The notes beneath the pieces were generated by a model that saw nothing but the letters and a program-made list of their open reading frames with translations, searched no databases and was not told where the DNA came from. Below are positions 7,263-15,139 of a DNA stretch of 64,000 bases, one piece after another (positions within the stretch are counted from its first letter, which is position 1; each line of letters starts with the position of its first letter). The stretch is taken from assembly GCF_900094575.1 (NCBI RefSeq), contig NZ_FMAE01000005.1, forward strand, positions 364,092 through 428,091, given 5' to 3'. The position numbers and the translations under genes were made by a program. The DNA comes from Bradyrhizobium yuanmingense (GTDB taxonomy: Bacteria; Pseudomonadota; Alphaproteobacteria; Rhizobiales; Xanthobacteraceae).

Positions 7263-9248
7263 ATGAAGCCTGGCCGGGCAGCGACGTTCGGAAAGTCAGC
7301 CGCGCAATTCCTCGTCGGCTGCTTGAGGCAAACTGTTCCTACCAAGCAGCGCACCGATGCCAATGCCGCCGACTTGCTTGAAGCGGTCAAGCAGTGGCAG
7401 CAGGTCTTCGAGCACACGCCGGTCATGTACTTCATGGTCGATCCGGCCGGTACCGTGATCAACGTGAACACATTCGGCGCCGAGCAGCTGGGCTACACGC
7501 CGGCGGAGTTGATCGGCCGATCCGTGCTGGATGTCTTCCTCGCGGAAGATCGCGCCACTGTCCGCGCCTGTGTCGCGTTGTGCCTCAAGACCCTTGATCA
7601 GTCACACACCTGGGAAATCCGGAAGGTTCGCAAGGACGGCTCGAAGTTATGGGTGCGCGAGAACGCCAAGGCCATGCTGCGGGCCAATGGCGGGCCGATC
7701 GTGCTGGTCGCCTGCGAGAACATCACCGAACGGAAGGAGGCCGAGAACGCGCTGCGACAGAGCGAGGCTTATCTCGCCCAGGCGCAGGAATTGAGCCACA
7801 CTGGTAGTTTTGGCTGGAAGGCCGCAACCCGCGAGATCACCTGGTCCAAGGAGACCTATCGCATCTTCGAATGCGAGGAAGGGACGAAGCCCGCGATCCC
7901 CTTCATGCTCCAGCGGATCCATCCGGAGGACCGGCTCGCCGTGCAGCAGACGACGGGCCGGGCGGCGCGCGAGGGCAAGGACTATGATCACGAATACCGG
8001 CTGGTGATGCCCGACGGTTCCATCAAATACGTCCGAGCGGTGGCACGGGCAACGCGAGATGCTAGCGGTCGCGTTGAGTTCGTCGGATCGGTCACCGACA
8101 TCACGGCGACCAAGGAGGCAGAACGCAGGCTTCGTGACAGCGAGCAGCGCTTTCGCGATTATGCCGAAACTGCGTCTGACTGGTTCTGGGAAACCGGGCC
8201 GGACCACCGGGTCACCCAGATATCCGAGCACTCCGATACCAACACCGCCCCCGCCGGCCTGATCGGGCTCACGCGTTGGGACATTGCGCCCGACGCCGCT
8301 CTCGAGCCCGAAAAATGGCGACAACATCGAGCGGCGCTCGACGCCCACGTCCCGTTCCGCGACTTGGTGTACCGCAGCAAAGACCGTAGTGGGCAGCCGA
8401 TCTACGTCCGGACCAGCGGCAAGCCCTTCTTCGACGCGGACGGCACTTTCCTGGGCTACCGTGGCGTTTGCACGGACGTAACCGCCGCCATCCGGGCCAA
8501 CCAAGCCGAAGACGCGCTGCGCAAGGCCCAGGCCGAGCTCGCCCATGTGACACGTGTCACGACACTGGGTGAGCTGACCGCTTCGATTGCGCACGAAATC
8601 AATCAGCCTCTCGCTGCAGTGATCGCAAACGCCGACGCCTGCCTCGCCTGGCTGCAGCGCAGTCCGCCGGATCTCAAAGCGGCCCGCCGCTCGGTCGAGT
8701 GGATCATCGAGGACGGCAGGCGTGCCGGCGACGTGATCCGTCACGTTCGGGCGCTCGCCAAGCGTTCTGACATCGAGATGGTTCCGCTCGACGCCAATGC
8801 GGTCGTGCGGGAGGCCGTCGCGCTGGTTCAACGCGAGATGGCCAGCCACGCCGTGTCCGTCCGCATGGAGCTGTCGTCGGCACTGCCGAGGATCTTTGGC
8901 GATCGCATCCAATTGCAGCAGGTCCTGATCAACCTGATCATGAACGGGATCGAGGCCATGGCAGACGTCCACGATCGCCCGCGCGAGCTGGCGATCCGCT
9001 CACAGGCGAGCGGCGATGGCGCGATGCAGGTGAGCGTTTCCGACTGCGGAACCGGCATCAGCGAACAGGCGATAGACCGCCTGTTCACGCCGTTCTTCAC
9101 CACGAAGTCCTCCGGCATGGGCATGGGTCTGTCGATCTGTCGATCGATCATCGAGGCCCATGGCGGACGACTTTCCGCCATACCAAATCAGGAGCGCGGC
9201 GCGACTTTTCAGATCACCTTGCCCCTCCACCGAGAGGAAGCATCGTGA
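7263..9248 (+). CDS. Triple-PAS sensor histidine kinase (FixL/NtrB type)
   Basis: A 661-residue cytosolic sensor kinase. Three PAS domains are visible: about 40-150 (FEHTPVMYFMVD), about 160-285 (SHTGSFGWKAATREITW) and about 295-415 (ETASDWFWETGPDHRVTQ). They are followed by HisKA with H444 in SIAHEINQPLAAV, then an ATPase domain with the N box NLIMNGIEAM, G1 DCGTGIS, F box LFTPFFTTK and G2 GMGMGLSI. There are no transmembrane helices and no heme-binding residue I can assign with confidence. I start at 7263, with GGGAG eight bases upstream; a TTG at 7200 would be an upstream alternative. The stop overlaps the regulator gene, so the two form a system. The signal is unknown. Confidence 0.9.
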   Translation: MKPGRAATFGKSAAQFLVGCLRQTVPTKQRTDANAADLLEAVKQWQQVFEHTPVMYFMVDPAGTVINVNTFGAEQLGYTPAELIGRSVLDVFLAEDRATVRACVALCLKTLDQSHTWEIRKVRKDGSKLWVRENAKAMLRANGGPIVLVACENITERKEAENALRQSEAYLAQAQELSHTGSFGWKAATREITWSKETYRIFECEEGTKPAIPFMLQRIHPEDRLAVQQTTGRAAREGKDYDHEYRLVMPDGSIKYVRAVARATRDASGRVEFVGSVTDITATKEAERRLRDSEQRFRDYAETASDWFWETGPDHRVTQISEHSDTNTAPAGLIGLTRWDIAPDAALEPEKWRQHRAALDAHVPFRDLVYRSKDRSGQPIYVRTSGKPFFDADGTFLGYRGVCTDVTAAIRANQAEDALRKAQAELAHVTRVTTLGELTASIAHEINQPLAAVIANADACLAWLQRSPPDLKAARRSVEWIIEDGRRAGDVIRHVRALAKRSDIEMVPLDANAVVREAVALVQREMASHAVSVRMELSSALPRIFGDRIQLQQVLINLIMNGIEAMADVHDRPRELAIRSQASGDGAMQVSVSDCGTGISEQAIDRLFTPFFTTKSSGMGMGLSICRSIIEAHGGRLSAIPNQERGATFQITLPLHREEAS

Positions 9249-9916
9249 CCGAGCGCGCGGAATCTTCGCCGCCGCAGAAGGACGGCGATCAGCCCCTTGT
9301 CCTCATCGTCGACGACGACGCGTCCATGCGCCGTGCGCTCACCAATCTGTTCGAGTCGGTCGGTCTCAAGGTCGAAGCATTCGGCTCGGCGCCGCAGCTC
9401 CTGCAGGCCAAGCCGCCAGACGTCCCGAGCTGCCTGGTGCTCGACATCCGCCTGCCCGGAACGAGCGGCCTCGAGCTGCAGGCCGATCTTGCCAAGGCAA
9501 ATATCCACACGCCTATCATCTTCATTACCGGTCATGGCGATATCCCCATGACGGTTCGGGCCATGAAGAGCGGGGCGATCGACTTCTTGACCAAGCCGGT
9601 CCGCGATCAGGACATTCTCGACGCAGTTCAGGCCGCGATCGAGCGAGATCGCAAGCGCCGCGACCTCAACAGGATGGTCTCGACGGTCAGATCACGCTTC
9701 GAGTCACTGTCCTCGCGGGAGCGAGACGTATTGTCACTGGTGACGTCCGGCCTGATGAACAAGCAGGTCGCCGCCCAGCTCGGATTGGCCGAAATCACCG
9801 TCAAGATCTACCGCGGCCAGATCATGCGGAAGATGGGCGCGAAGTCGCTGGCCGATCTGGTGAGAATGAGCGAGGCGCTCGGGATCGGCCCGAACAAGCC
9901 CGATGCACAAACCTAA
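9245..9916 (+). CDS. FixJ/LuxR-family response regulator
   Basis: A 223-residue two-domain regulator. The receiver domain shows VLIVDDDASMRR, phosphoacceptor D67 in VLDIRLPGTSG, and the conserved lysine in FLTKPV. A LuxR-type helix-turn-helix follows (LSSRERDVLSLVTSGLMNKQ, then ITVKIYRGQIMRKM). It starts with GTG overlapping the kinase stop as GTGA, implying translational coupling and a cognate pair. The N-terminal extension of about 18 residues is unusual but common in this branch. Target genes cannot be read from the sequence; the next gene, a lone receiver, is a candidate. Confidence 0.9.
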   Translation: MTERAESSPPQKDGDQPLVLIVDDDASMRRALTNLFESVGLKVEAFGSAPQLLQAKPPDVPSCLVLDIRLPGTSGLELQADLAKANIHTPIIFITGHGDIPMTVRAMKSGAIDFLTKPVRDQDILDAVQAAIERDRKRRDLNRMVSTVRSRFESLSSRERDVLSLVTSGLMNKQVAAQLGLAEITVKIYRGQIMRKMGAKSLADLVRMSEALGIGPNKPDAQT

Positions 9917-10012
9917 GTATGAGTTTCCAATCGTGACCGGCAGGTCCACCTTGCGCCTTTATGTTCTAGCCGTGGCGACGGCAAGCGTAATTCCCGGCGA
10001 GGAGCGGACGTC

Positions 10013-10399
10013 TTGTCAGTGGCTTCGGTCATCTCGGTGCTTGACGACGACCCCTACGTTCGGGCCGCGATCAACAATCTCCTGGAATCGCGCGGATACA
10101 ACGTCCACACATTCGCCTCGGCGGAAGAGTTCCTGAGCTCGACCGATTCGAGCGACACCTCGTGCGTGATCGCCGACGTGCAGATGCCGCTGATGAGCGG
10201 AATCGATCTGTTGACAAAGATGCGGGCGCAGGGGTCGGCTACGCCGTTCATATTCATCACAGCTTTCCCGGATGAGGGCGTGCGTGTGCGGGCGCTCGAT
10301 GCGGGCGCAATCTGTTTTCTCGGTAAGCCGTTCGCCGCCTCGGATCTGATGCAATGCCTGGACCGTGCGCTGGCACCAGGTCACCAAACCACGTCGTGA
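10013..10399 (+). CDS. Stand-alone receiver-domain protein
   Basis: A 128-residue single-domain response regulator with no output domain. The acidic pair is in ISVLDDDPYVRA, the phosphoacceptor is D55 in VIADVQMPLMSG, and the lysine lies in CFLGKPF. The family resembles FixJ receivers without DNA-binding domain. Start TTG at 10013 has GAGGAG eight bases upstream; GTG at 10019 is an alternative. It lies 97 bases after the LuxR-type regulator on the same strand. A role as phosphate sink or competing target of the upstream kinase is plausible but inferred. Confidence 0.82.
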   Translation: MSVASVISVLDDDPYVRAAINNLLESRGYNVHTFASAEEFLSSTDSSDTSCVIADVQMPLMSGIDLLTKMRAQGSATPFIFITAFPDEGVRVRALDAGAICFLGKPFAASDLMQCLDRALAPGHQTTS

Positions 10400-10453
10400 G
10401 CGCCCCGCCGCCAGCAAACGCGGCGGTGACGCCGCGAGGAGTGCGCCGCCGGT

Positions 10454-11425
10454 TCAATCCACCTTGATGTTGGCCGCCTTGATGATCGGCCACCATTTCG
10501 CGATCTCGGCCTTTTGCCGCGTGCCGAGCGCTTCGGGCGTGAGCTGATCCTTCGGTGTCATCTCGAGACCCTGGCTTTCGAGCTGCTTCCTCACCGCAGG
10601 ATCGTTCAGCGCCTCCACGGCCGCGGCGTTGAGCTTCGCGACGATCTCCTTCGGTGTGCCCTTCGGCACCCACATGCCCGACCACAGCGTCATGTTGAAG
10701 CCTTTCAGGCCCGCCTCCTCCGCGGTCGGGATCTCGGGTGCGGAGGCGAGGCGTTTGTCGTCGGTGACGGCGTAGGCGCGGATGGTGCCGGCGCGGACCT
10801 GGCCGATGGAATTGGAGGTCTGGTCGACGATGATGTCGATCTGGCCGGCGATGAGATCGTTCAATGCCGGTGCAGTGCCGCGATACGGCACGTATTGCAG
10901 CTTGATGCCGGAGACGCTCTCGAAATAGACGCCGGCGATGTGGCTGCCGGAGCCCGCGCCGGCCGTGCCGGCGGTCGGCGGCGACGGTCGCGACTTCAGC
11001 CAGTCGATCAGCTCCTTCAGCGAGGTCGCCGGCACCGCATTCTTGCTGACCACGATCATCGGGTTGCTCGGCAGCAGCACTACCGGCTCGAGATCGGCAA
11101 CGAGGTCGAATTTGAGCTTGTAGACGGCGCCGTTGGCGACGTGGGTCCCGAGATGGCCGAACGAGATGGTGTAGCCGTCGGGCGGCGATTGCACGGCACG
11201 GCCGACACCGATCGAGCCGCCTGCTCCGGTGACGTTCTCGACCACGACCGGCTGGCCCAGCGGCACCCGCATACGCTCGGCGAGCACCCGCGCCATTGCG
11301 TCCGAAGGGCCCCCGGCCGCGAACGGCACGATGATGGTAATGGGACGCGAGGGAAAATCGTCGGCGCGCGCGGCGCCTGCAACAGCGAGAACAGCAATCA
11401 GCGCAGCCCAGAAGGCCTTCTTCAT
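10454..11425 (-). CDS. Bug/TctC-type solute-binding protein
   Basis: A 323-residue periplasmic binding protein of the tripartite tricarboxylate transporter family, expected to bind small carboxylates. A signal peptide (MKKAFWAALIAVLAVAGAARA) precedes the characteristic FPSRPITIIVPFAAGGPSD and ENVTGAGGSIGVG segments; GTAGAGSGSHIAG and YRGTAPALNDLIAGQ are also typical. The frame is open to 11527, but the ATG at 11425 starts the signal peptide and has GGGGAGAAG upstream. No tctA or tctB gene is nearby, so it is an orphan, as is common in genomes with expanded Bug families. The ligand is unknown. Confidence 0.88.
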   Translation of the reverse strand: MKKAFWAALIAVLAVAGAARADDFPSRPITIIVPFAAGGPSDAMARVLAERMRVPLGQPVVVENVTGAGGSIGVGRAVQSPPDGYTISFGHLGTHVANGAVYKLKFDLVADLEPVVLLPSNPMIVVSKNAVPATSLKELIDWLKSRPSPPTAGTAGAGSGSHIAGVYFESVSGIKLQYVPYRGTAPALNDLIAGQIDIIVDQTSNSIGQVRAGTIRAYAVTDDKRLASAPEIPTAEEAGLKGFNMTLWSGMWVPKGTPKEIVAKLNAAAVEALNDPAVRKQLESQGLEMTPKDQLTPEALGTRQKAEIAKWWPIIKAANIKVD

Positions 11426-11454
11426 TGTCTTCTCCCCAGTGATGTCTTTTTCTT

Positions 11455-11594
11455 CACCTCGCCCCGCTTGCGGGGAGAGGTCGAATTGCGAAGCAATTCG
11501 GGTGAGGGGGAGTCTCCGCGAACTCAACTGTCACTGTGTTTGCGGAAGCAGCCCCTCACCCCGACCCTCTCCCCGTAAGAACGGGGAGAGGGAG
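11455..11594. repeat. Intergenic palindromic repeat (CTCGCCCCG...CGGGGAGAGG family)
   Basis: Nested inverted repeats: CTCGCCCCGCTTGCGGGGAGAG at about 11458-11479 is followed by CGAATTGCGAAGCAATTCG at about 11482-11500. A second palindrome, CTCTCCCCGTAAGAACGGGG, lies at about 11567-11586 with GAGAG completing its stem. This composite is common between genes in Bradyrhizobium. It fills the space between thrC and the TctC-like gene and can fold into long stems, so it may block read-through. Confidence 0.7.
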
Positions 11595-11601
11595 AAGCAA
11601 G

Positions 11602-12843
11602 TTAGAACTTCGAATAGTCAATCGGCTTGTGGCGATCGAGCGTGCGGGTGACCGGCGGCAGCGGATATTTCAGGCCGGTCGCGCAGTTGAACAGCATGAC
11701 GCGATCGGTCTTGCTGACCCGGCCGTCGGCGAGACTTTCCTTGTAGGCGGCGTAGGTCGCGGCGCCCTCGGGGCAGAGCAAGAGCCCCTCCTCGCGCGCG
11801 ACCTCGTTCAGCGCCGCCGAGATCTTGTCGTCGTCGACCGCGATGGCAAAGCCCTTGCTCTCGCGCACCGCGCGCAGGATCAGGAAATCGCCGATCGCCT
11901 GCGGCACACGGATGCCCGAGGCGATGGTGTGGGCGTCCTCCCAGCGCGTCGCATGCTCGGTCCCGGCCTCATAGGCGCGCACCATCGGCGCGCAGCCGGA
12001 GGCCTGCACCGCGACCATGCGCGGACGCTTCGAGCCGATGAAGCCGATCTTCTCGAGTTCGTCGAACGCCTTCCACATCCCGATCAGGCCGGTGCCGCCG
12101 CCGGTCGGATAGAAGATCACGTCGGGCACGTCCCAGCCGAGCTGCTCGGCGAGTTCGAGGCCCATCGTCTTCTTGCCCTCGATGCGGTACGGCTCCTTCA
12201 AGGTCGAGGTGTCGAACCAGCCGACCTTGGCCTTGCCCTCGCCGACGATCTTGCCGCAATCGTCGATATAGCCGTTGACGCGGTAGACGGTCGCGCCCTG
12301 CAGCTCGATCTCGCTGACGTTCACTTCGGGCGTGTCAGCCGGGCAGAAGATCGTGGTCTTGATGCCGCAGGACGTGGCGTAGGCCGCCAGCGCCGCGCCG
12401 GCATTGCCGTTGGTCGGCATCGCCATATGCTTGATGCCGAGCGCCTTGCCCATCGACACCGCCATCACGAGGCCGCGCGCCTTGAACGAGCCGGTCGGCA
12501 GCCGTCCCTCGTCCTTGACGATGATCTCGCCGCCGCCGAGTTTTGCGCCGAGCTTCGGCAGCCGGACCAGGGGCGTCGTGACTTCGCCGAGCGAGACAAT
12601 GTCCTTGCATTTGCGCACGGGCAAAAGCTCGCGGTAGCGCCACATGTCGCCGGGGCGCTGGGCGAGCGCATCCTTGGTCAGCGCCTTCTTCACGCCCGCG
12701 AGGTCGTAGCGTACCAGAAGCGGCTTGCCGGCCTTGGAGAGGTTGTGAACCTCGTCGGCCGCGTAATGATCGCCCTCCATCGCGCATTCGAGATGGGTGA
12801 CGAAGGTCGGACGTTCGATGGTGAGATTGTCGTTGTCGTGCAT
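11602..12843 (-). CDS. thrC: Threonine synthase
   Basis: A 413-residue PLP enzyme converting O-phosphohomoserine to threonine. Features include the PLP-lysine motif GSFKARGL, MPTNGNAGAALAAYA and the phosphate-binding YPTGGGTGLIGMW. The length fits the shorter, fold-type II class related to archaeal and plant enzymes rather than the long E. coli type. The open frame runs upstream to 12972 through a palindromic repeat, which would add a false N-terminus translated from that repeat. I therefore start at the ATG at 12843 (MHDNDNLTIERPT). Related PLP lyases such as threonine or diaminopropionate lyases cannot be fully excluded. Confidence 0.82.
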   Translation of the reverse strand: MHDNDNLTIERPTFVTHLECAMEGDHYAADEVHNLSKAGKPLLVRYDLAGVKKALTKDALAQRPGDMWRYRELLPVRKCKDIVSLGEVTTPLVRLPKLGAKLGGGEIIVKDEGRLPTGSFKARGLVMAVSMGKALGIKHMAMPTNGNAGAALAAYATSCGIKTTIFCPADTPEVNVSEIELQGATVYRVNGYIDDCGKIVGEGKAKVGWFDTSTLKEPYRIEGKKTMGLELAEQLGWDVPDVIFYPTGGGTGLIGMWKAFDELEKIGFIGSKRPRMVAVQASGCAPMVRAYEAGTEHATRWEDAHTIASGIRVPQAIGDFLILRAVRESKGFAIAVDDDKISAALNEVAREEGLLLCPEGAATYAAYKESLADGRVSKTDRVMLFNCATGLKYPLPPVTRTLDRHKPIDYSKF

Positions 12844-12884
12844 GGGATGATTTCCTTCTTGTTCTGCAAACAGCTCTCTCTGCT

Positions 12885-12964
12885 CGTCATTGCGAGCGAA
12901 GCGAAGCAATCCAGAATCTTTCCGCAGCAGCAGTCTGGATTGCTTCGCTTCGCTCGCAATGACG
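12885..12964. repeat. CGTCATTGCGAGCG palindromic repeat, copy 1
   Basis: An 80-base near-perfect inverted repeat. CGTCATTGCGAGCGAAGCGA on the left pairs with TCGCTTCGCTCGCAATGACG on the right, with GCAATCCAGA / TCTGGATTGC inside. A second copy is at 21706-21785. Translated, it gives the familiar spurious peptide IASEAKQS. It lies between lpdA and thrC, five bases from the lpdA stop, and probably ends the pdh transcript or stabilises its 3' end. Confidence 0.85.
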
Positions 12965-12968
12965 GCTG

Positions 12969-14390
12969 TCAAATGTTCAACACCCGTCCATACGCATCCA
13001 GCACGGCTTCCTTCATCATCTCCGACAGGGTCGGATGCGGGAAGACCGTGTGCATCAGCTCTTCTTCCGTCGTCTCCAGATTCATGGCGACGACGTAGCC
13101 CTGGATCAGCTCGGTGACCTCCGCGCCGACCATGTGGGCCCCGAGCAGTTGGCCGGTCTTCTTGTCAAAGATGACTTTGACCAGGCCCTGATCCTCGCCG
13201 AGCGCGATCGCCTTGCCGTTGCCGACGAAGGGAAAGCGGCCGACGCGGATCTCGCGGCCGTTCTCCTTGGCCTTGGCTTCCGTCAAGCCGACCGATGCAA
13301 CCTGCGGGTGGCAATAGGTGCAGCCCGGGATCATGTTCTTGTCGAGGGGATGCGGATTGAGGCCCTTGATCGCTTCGACGCAGATCACGCCCTCATGCTC
13401 GGCCTTGTGCGCCAGCATCGGGGGGCCGGCAACGTCGCCGATCGCGTAGATGCCGGGGACGTTGGTCTTGCCGTAGCCGTCGACCACGATGATGCCGCGG
13501 TCGGTCTTCACGCCGACTTTTTCCAGGCCGAGATTCTCGATGTTGCCGACGACGCCGACCGCCGAGATCACGCGCTCGAACTCTGATGTGACAGGCTTGC
13601 CCTTGCCGTCGTCGATGGTGGCGAGGACGCTGTCGGCCTTCTTCTCCAGCTTGGTGACCTTGGTCGAGGACATGATCTTGATGCCCTGCTTCTCCAGCCG
13701 CTTGCGGGCGAGGCCCGCGATCTCGGCGTCCTCGACGGGCAGAATCTGCGGCAGCACCTCGACCACGGTGACGTCGCTTCCCATGGTGTGGAAGAACGAG
13801 GCGAACTCGATGCCGATCGCGCCGGAGCCGACCACCAGCAGCGACTTCGGCATCCGCTCCGGCACCATCGCCTCGAAATAGGTCCAGACCAGCTTCTTGT
13901 CCGGCTCGAGGCCGGGCAGCACGCGCGGCCGCGCACCGGTGGCGACGATGATGTGCTTGGCCTGGTAGGTCCCCTCGCCTAGCGCGCCCTTCGGGCCCTC
14001 GACGTCGGACTTCTTCACCGTGACCTTGCCGGGCGCATCGATCGAGGCCGCGCCCCAGATCACGCTGACCTTGTTCTTCTTCATCAGGAAGCCGACGCCG
14101 TCGTTGAGGCGCTTGGAGACGCCGCGCGAACGCTGCACCACCGCCTTCGGATCGAACGAGACCTTCTCGGCGGAGAGCCCGTAGTCCTTCGCGTGCTGCA
14201 TGTAGTGGTAGATCTCGGCCGAACGCAGCAGCGCCTTGGTAGGAATGCAGCCCCAGTTGAGGCAGATGCCGCCGAGATAGGATTTTTCGACGATCGCGGT
14301 CTTGAAGCCGAGCTGCGCGGCGCGGATGGCGGTGACATAGCCGCCGGGGCCGGAGCCGATGATGATGACGTCGAAGGATGTGTCGGCCAT
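12969..14390 (-). CDS. lpdA: Dihydrolipoyl dehydrogenase (E3)
   Basis: A 473-residue FAD flavoenzyme that reoxidises dihydrolipoamide on the E2 subunit, passing electrons to NAD. The FAD-binding GSGPGGYVTAIRA lies near residue 12, the redox-active disulfide is in GGICLNWGCIPTKALL, the NAD fold is GSGAIGIEFASF, and the C-terminal active-site motif is HPHPTLSEMM. Full length for the family. It is the last gene of the pyruvate dehydrogenase cluster, eight bases after a small ORF and downstream of pdhC, so it most likely serves that complex. A REP-type repeat follows the stop. Confidence 0.95.
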   Translation of the reverse strand: MADTSFDVIIIGSGPGGYVTAIRAAQLGFKTAIVEKSYLGGICLNWGCIPTKALLRSAEIYHYMQHAKDYGLSAEKVSFDPKAVVQRSRGVSKRLNDGVGFLMKKNKVSVIWGAASIDAPGKVTVKKSDVEGPKGALGEGTYQAKHIIVATGARPRVLPGLEPDKKLVWTYFEAMVPERMPKSLLVVGSGAIGIEFASFFHTMGSDVTVVEVLPQILPVEDAEIAGLARKRLEKQGIKIMSSTKVTKLEKKADSVLATIDDGKGKPVTSEFERVISAVGVVGNIENLGLEKVGVKTDRGIIVVDGYGKTNVPGIYAIGDVAGPPMLAHKAEHEGVICVEAIKGLNPHPLDKNMIPGCTYCHPQVASVGLTEAKAKENGREIRVGRFPFVGNGKAIALGEDQGLVKVIFDKKTGQLLGAHMVGAEVTELIQGYVVAMNLETTEEELMHTVFPHPTLSEMMKEAVLDAYGRVLNI

Positions 14391-14398
14391 GCGCGATG

Positions 14399-14569
14399 CT
14401 ACTCCGGTTTAGTGCTCTCTTCAGTTACCGCAGTCGGGGTTGCAGCTACGGTCTCTTTTTTGCTGGGGGAACGACTACTCAACAGTTCGAGAATAATCGG
14501 AATGGCGCGAAACGCGAGATAGATGCCCACCGGTACGATCAATGACTCCCATGAAAAGCTGACGTTCAT
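14399..14569 (-). CDS. Small membrane-anchored ORF between pdhC and lpdA
   Basis: A 56-residue ORF. It begins MNVSFSWESLIVPVGIYLAF, continues with the hydrophobic RAIPIILELL, and ends in a polar Ser/Thr/Lys/Glu-rich tail. This suggests one N-terminal membrane helix and a cytosolic tail. AGGGG lies eight bases before the ATG. The upstream membrane gene stops three bases before the start, and lpdA begins eight bases after the stop, so the three are packed as an operon. No family is recognised. Spacing and ribosome-binding site are the main support. Confidence 0.6.
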   Translation of the reverse strand: MNVSFSWESLIVPVGIYLAFRAIPIILELLSSRSPSKKETVAATPTAVTEESTKPE

Positions 14570-14572
14570 GTC

Positions 14573-15133
14573 TCAACCCCTGAAATGTGAAGCTAGGTAC
14601 AAGCTTTGACTTCCTAAAACCCAATTCACGACAATGAGACTTACAACTGAAACTGAATTCGCCGACCAGAGTGGCTGTCTGTGCGCCCGATCAATACCAA
14701 GTATCGCGAAGGCGGCGCTAACCATCGCCAAGTGCAAGAGTCCAGCGGGCGTAAGAGAGTCAACCTGAAAGACCTTTAACCAGCCAAGAGAGGCACGACT
14801 GATGTCGCCTGAGAAACCATTGAAAAAGATCGGGCCGCCAAACGTCAACTTCCACCAGACAACTTCGCGGGCCTGCGGTAGGAGGCTCGCTACACAGGTT
14901 GCATGATTTGCGAATGAATAGGAGGCAAACGCGGCGAACCCCGTGTATATTAGTAATGCTGCCGGAACGAAGGCCATTGGAATCTCAGTGCCGAGCACTT
15001 TGAAGCTCGCAGCTCGTGAGAGCTTGAGCAAGACAATCGTCCAAGCGAACGCAACGCCTCCAACAAACGTACTACTAACAAACTTCGCGTCGCTTAGAAT
15101 TCCTTCCGTGAGGATATCCGGCGGCGGGCACAC
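14573..15133 (-). CDS. Integral membrane hypothetical protein inserted in the pdh operon
   Basis: About 186 residues with roughly four hydrophobic segments: SSTFVGGVAFAWTIVLLKL, AFVPAALLIYTGFAAFASYSF, LLHLAMVSAAFAILGI and SVVSLIVVNWVLG. An inner-membrane protein is therefore likely. The start is a GTG at 15133, six bases after the pdhC stop; no strong ribosome-binding site is visible and a shorter product is possible. The DNA is visibly richer in A and T than the flanking pdhC and lpdA, suggesting a later arrival. Unknown function; it is probably co-transcribed with the dehydrogenase genes. Confidence 0.6.
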   Translation of the reverse strand: MCPPPDILTEGILSDAKFVSSTFVGGVAFAWTIVLLKLSRAASFKVLGTEIPMAFVPAALLIYTGFAAFASYSFANHATCVASLLPQAREVVWWKLTFGGPIFFNGFSGDISRASLGWLKVFQVDSLTPAGLLHLAMVSAAFAILGIDRAHRQPLWSANSVSVVSLIVVNWVLGSQSLYLASHFRG

Positions 15134-15139
15134 CGGAAA

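Noticed and set aside
12844..12972. N-terminal extension of threonine synthase (IASEAKQS peptide)
   Set aside because: It is translated from a palindromic repeat; the protein's own start is at 12843.
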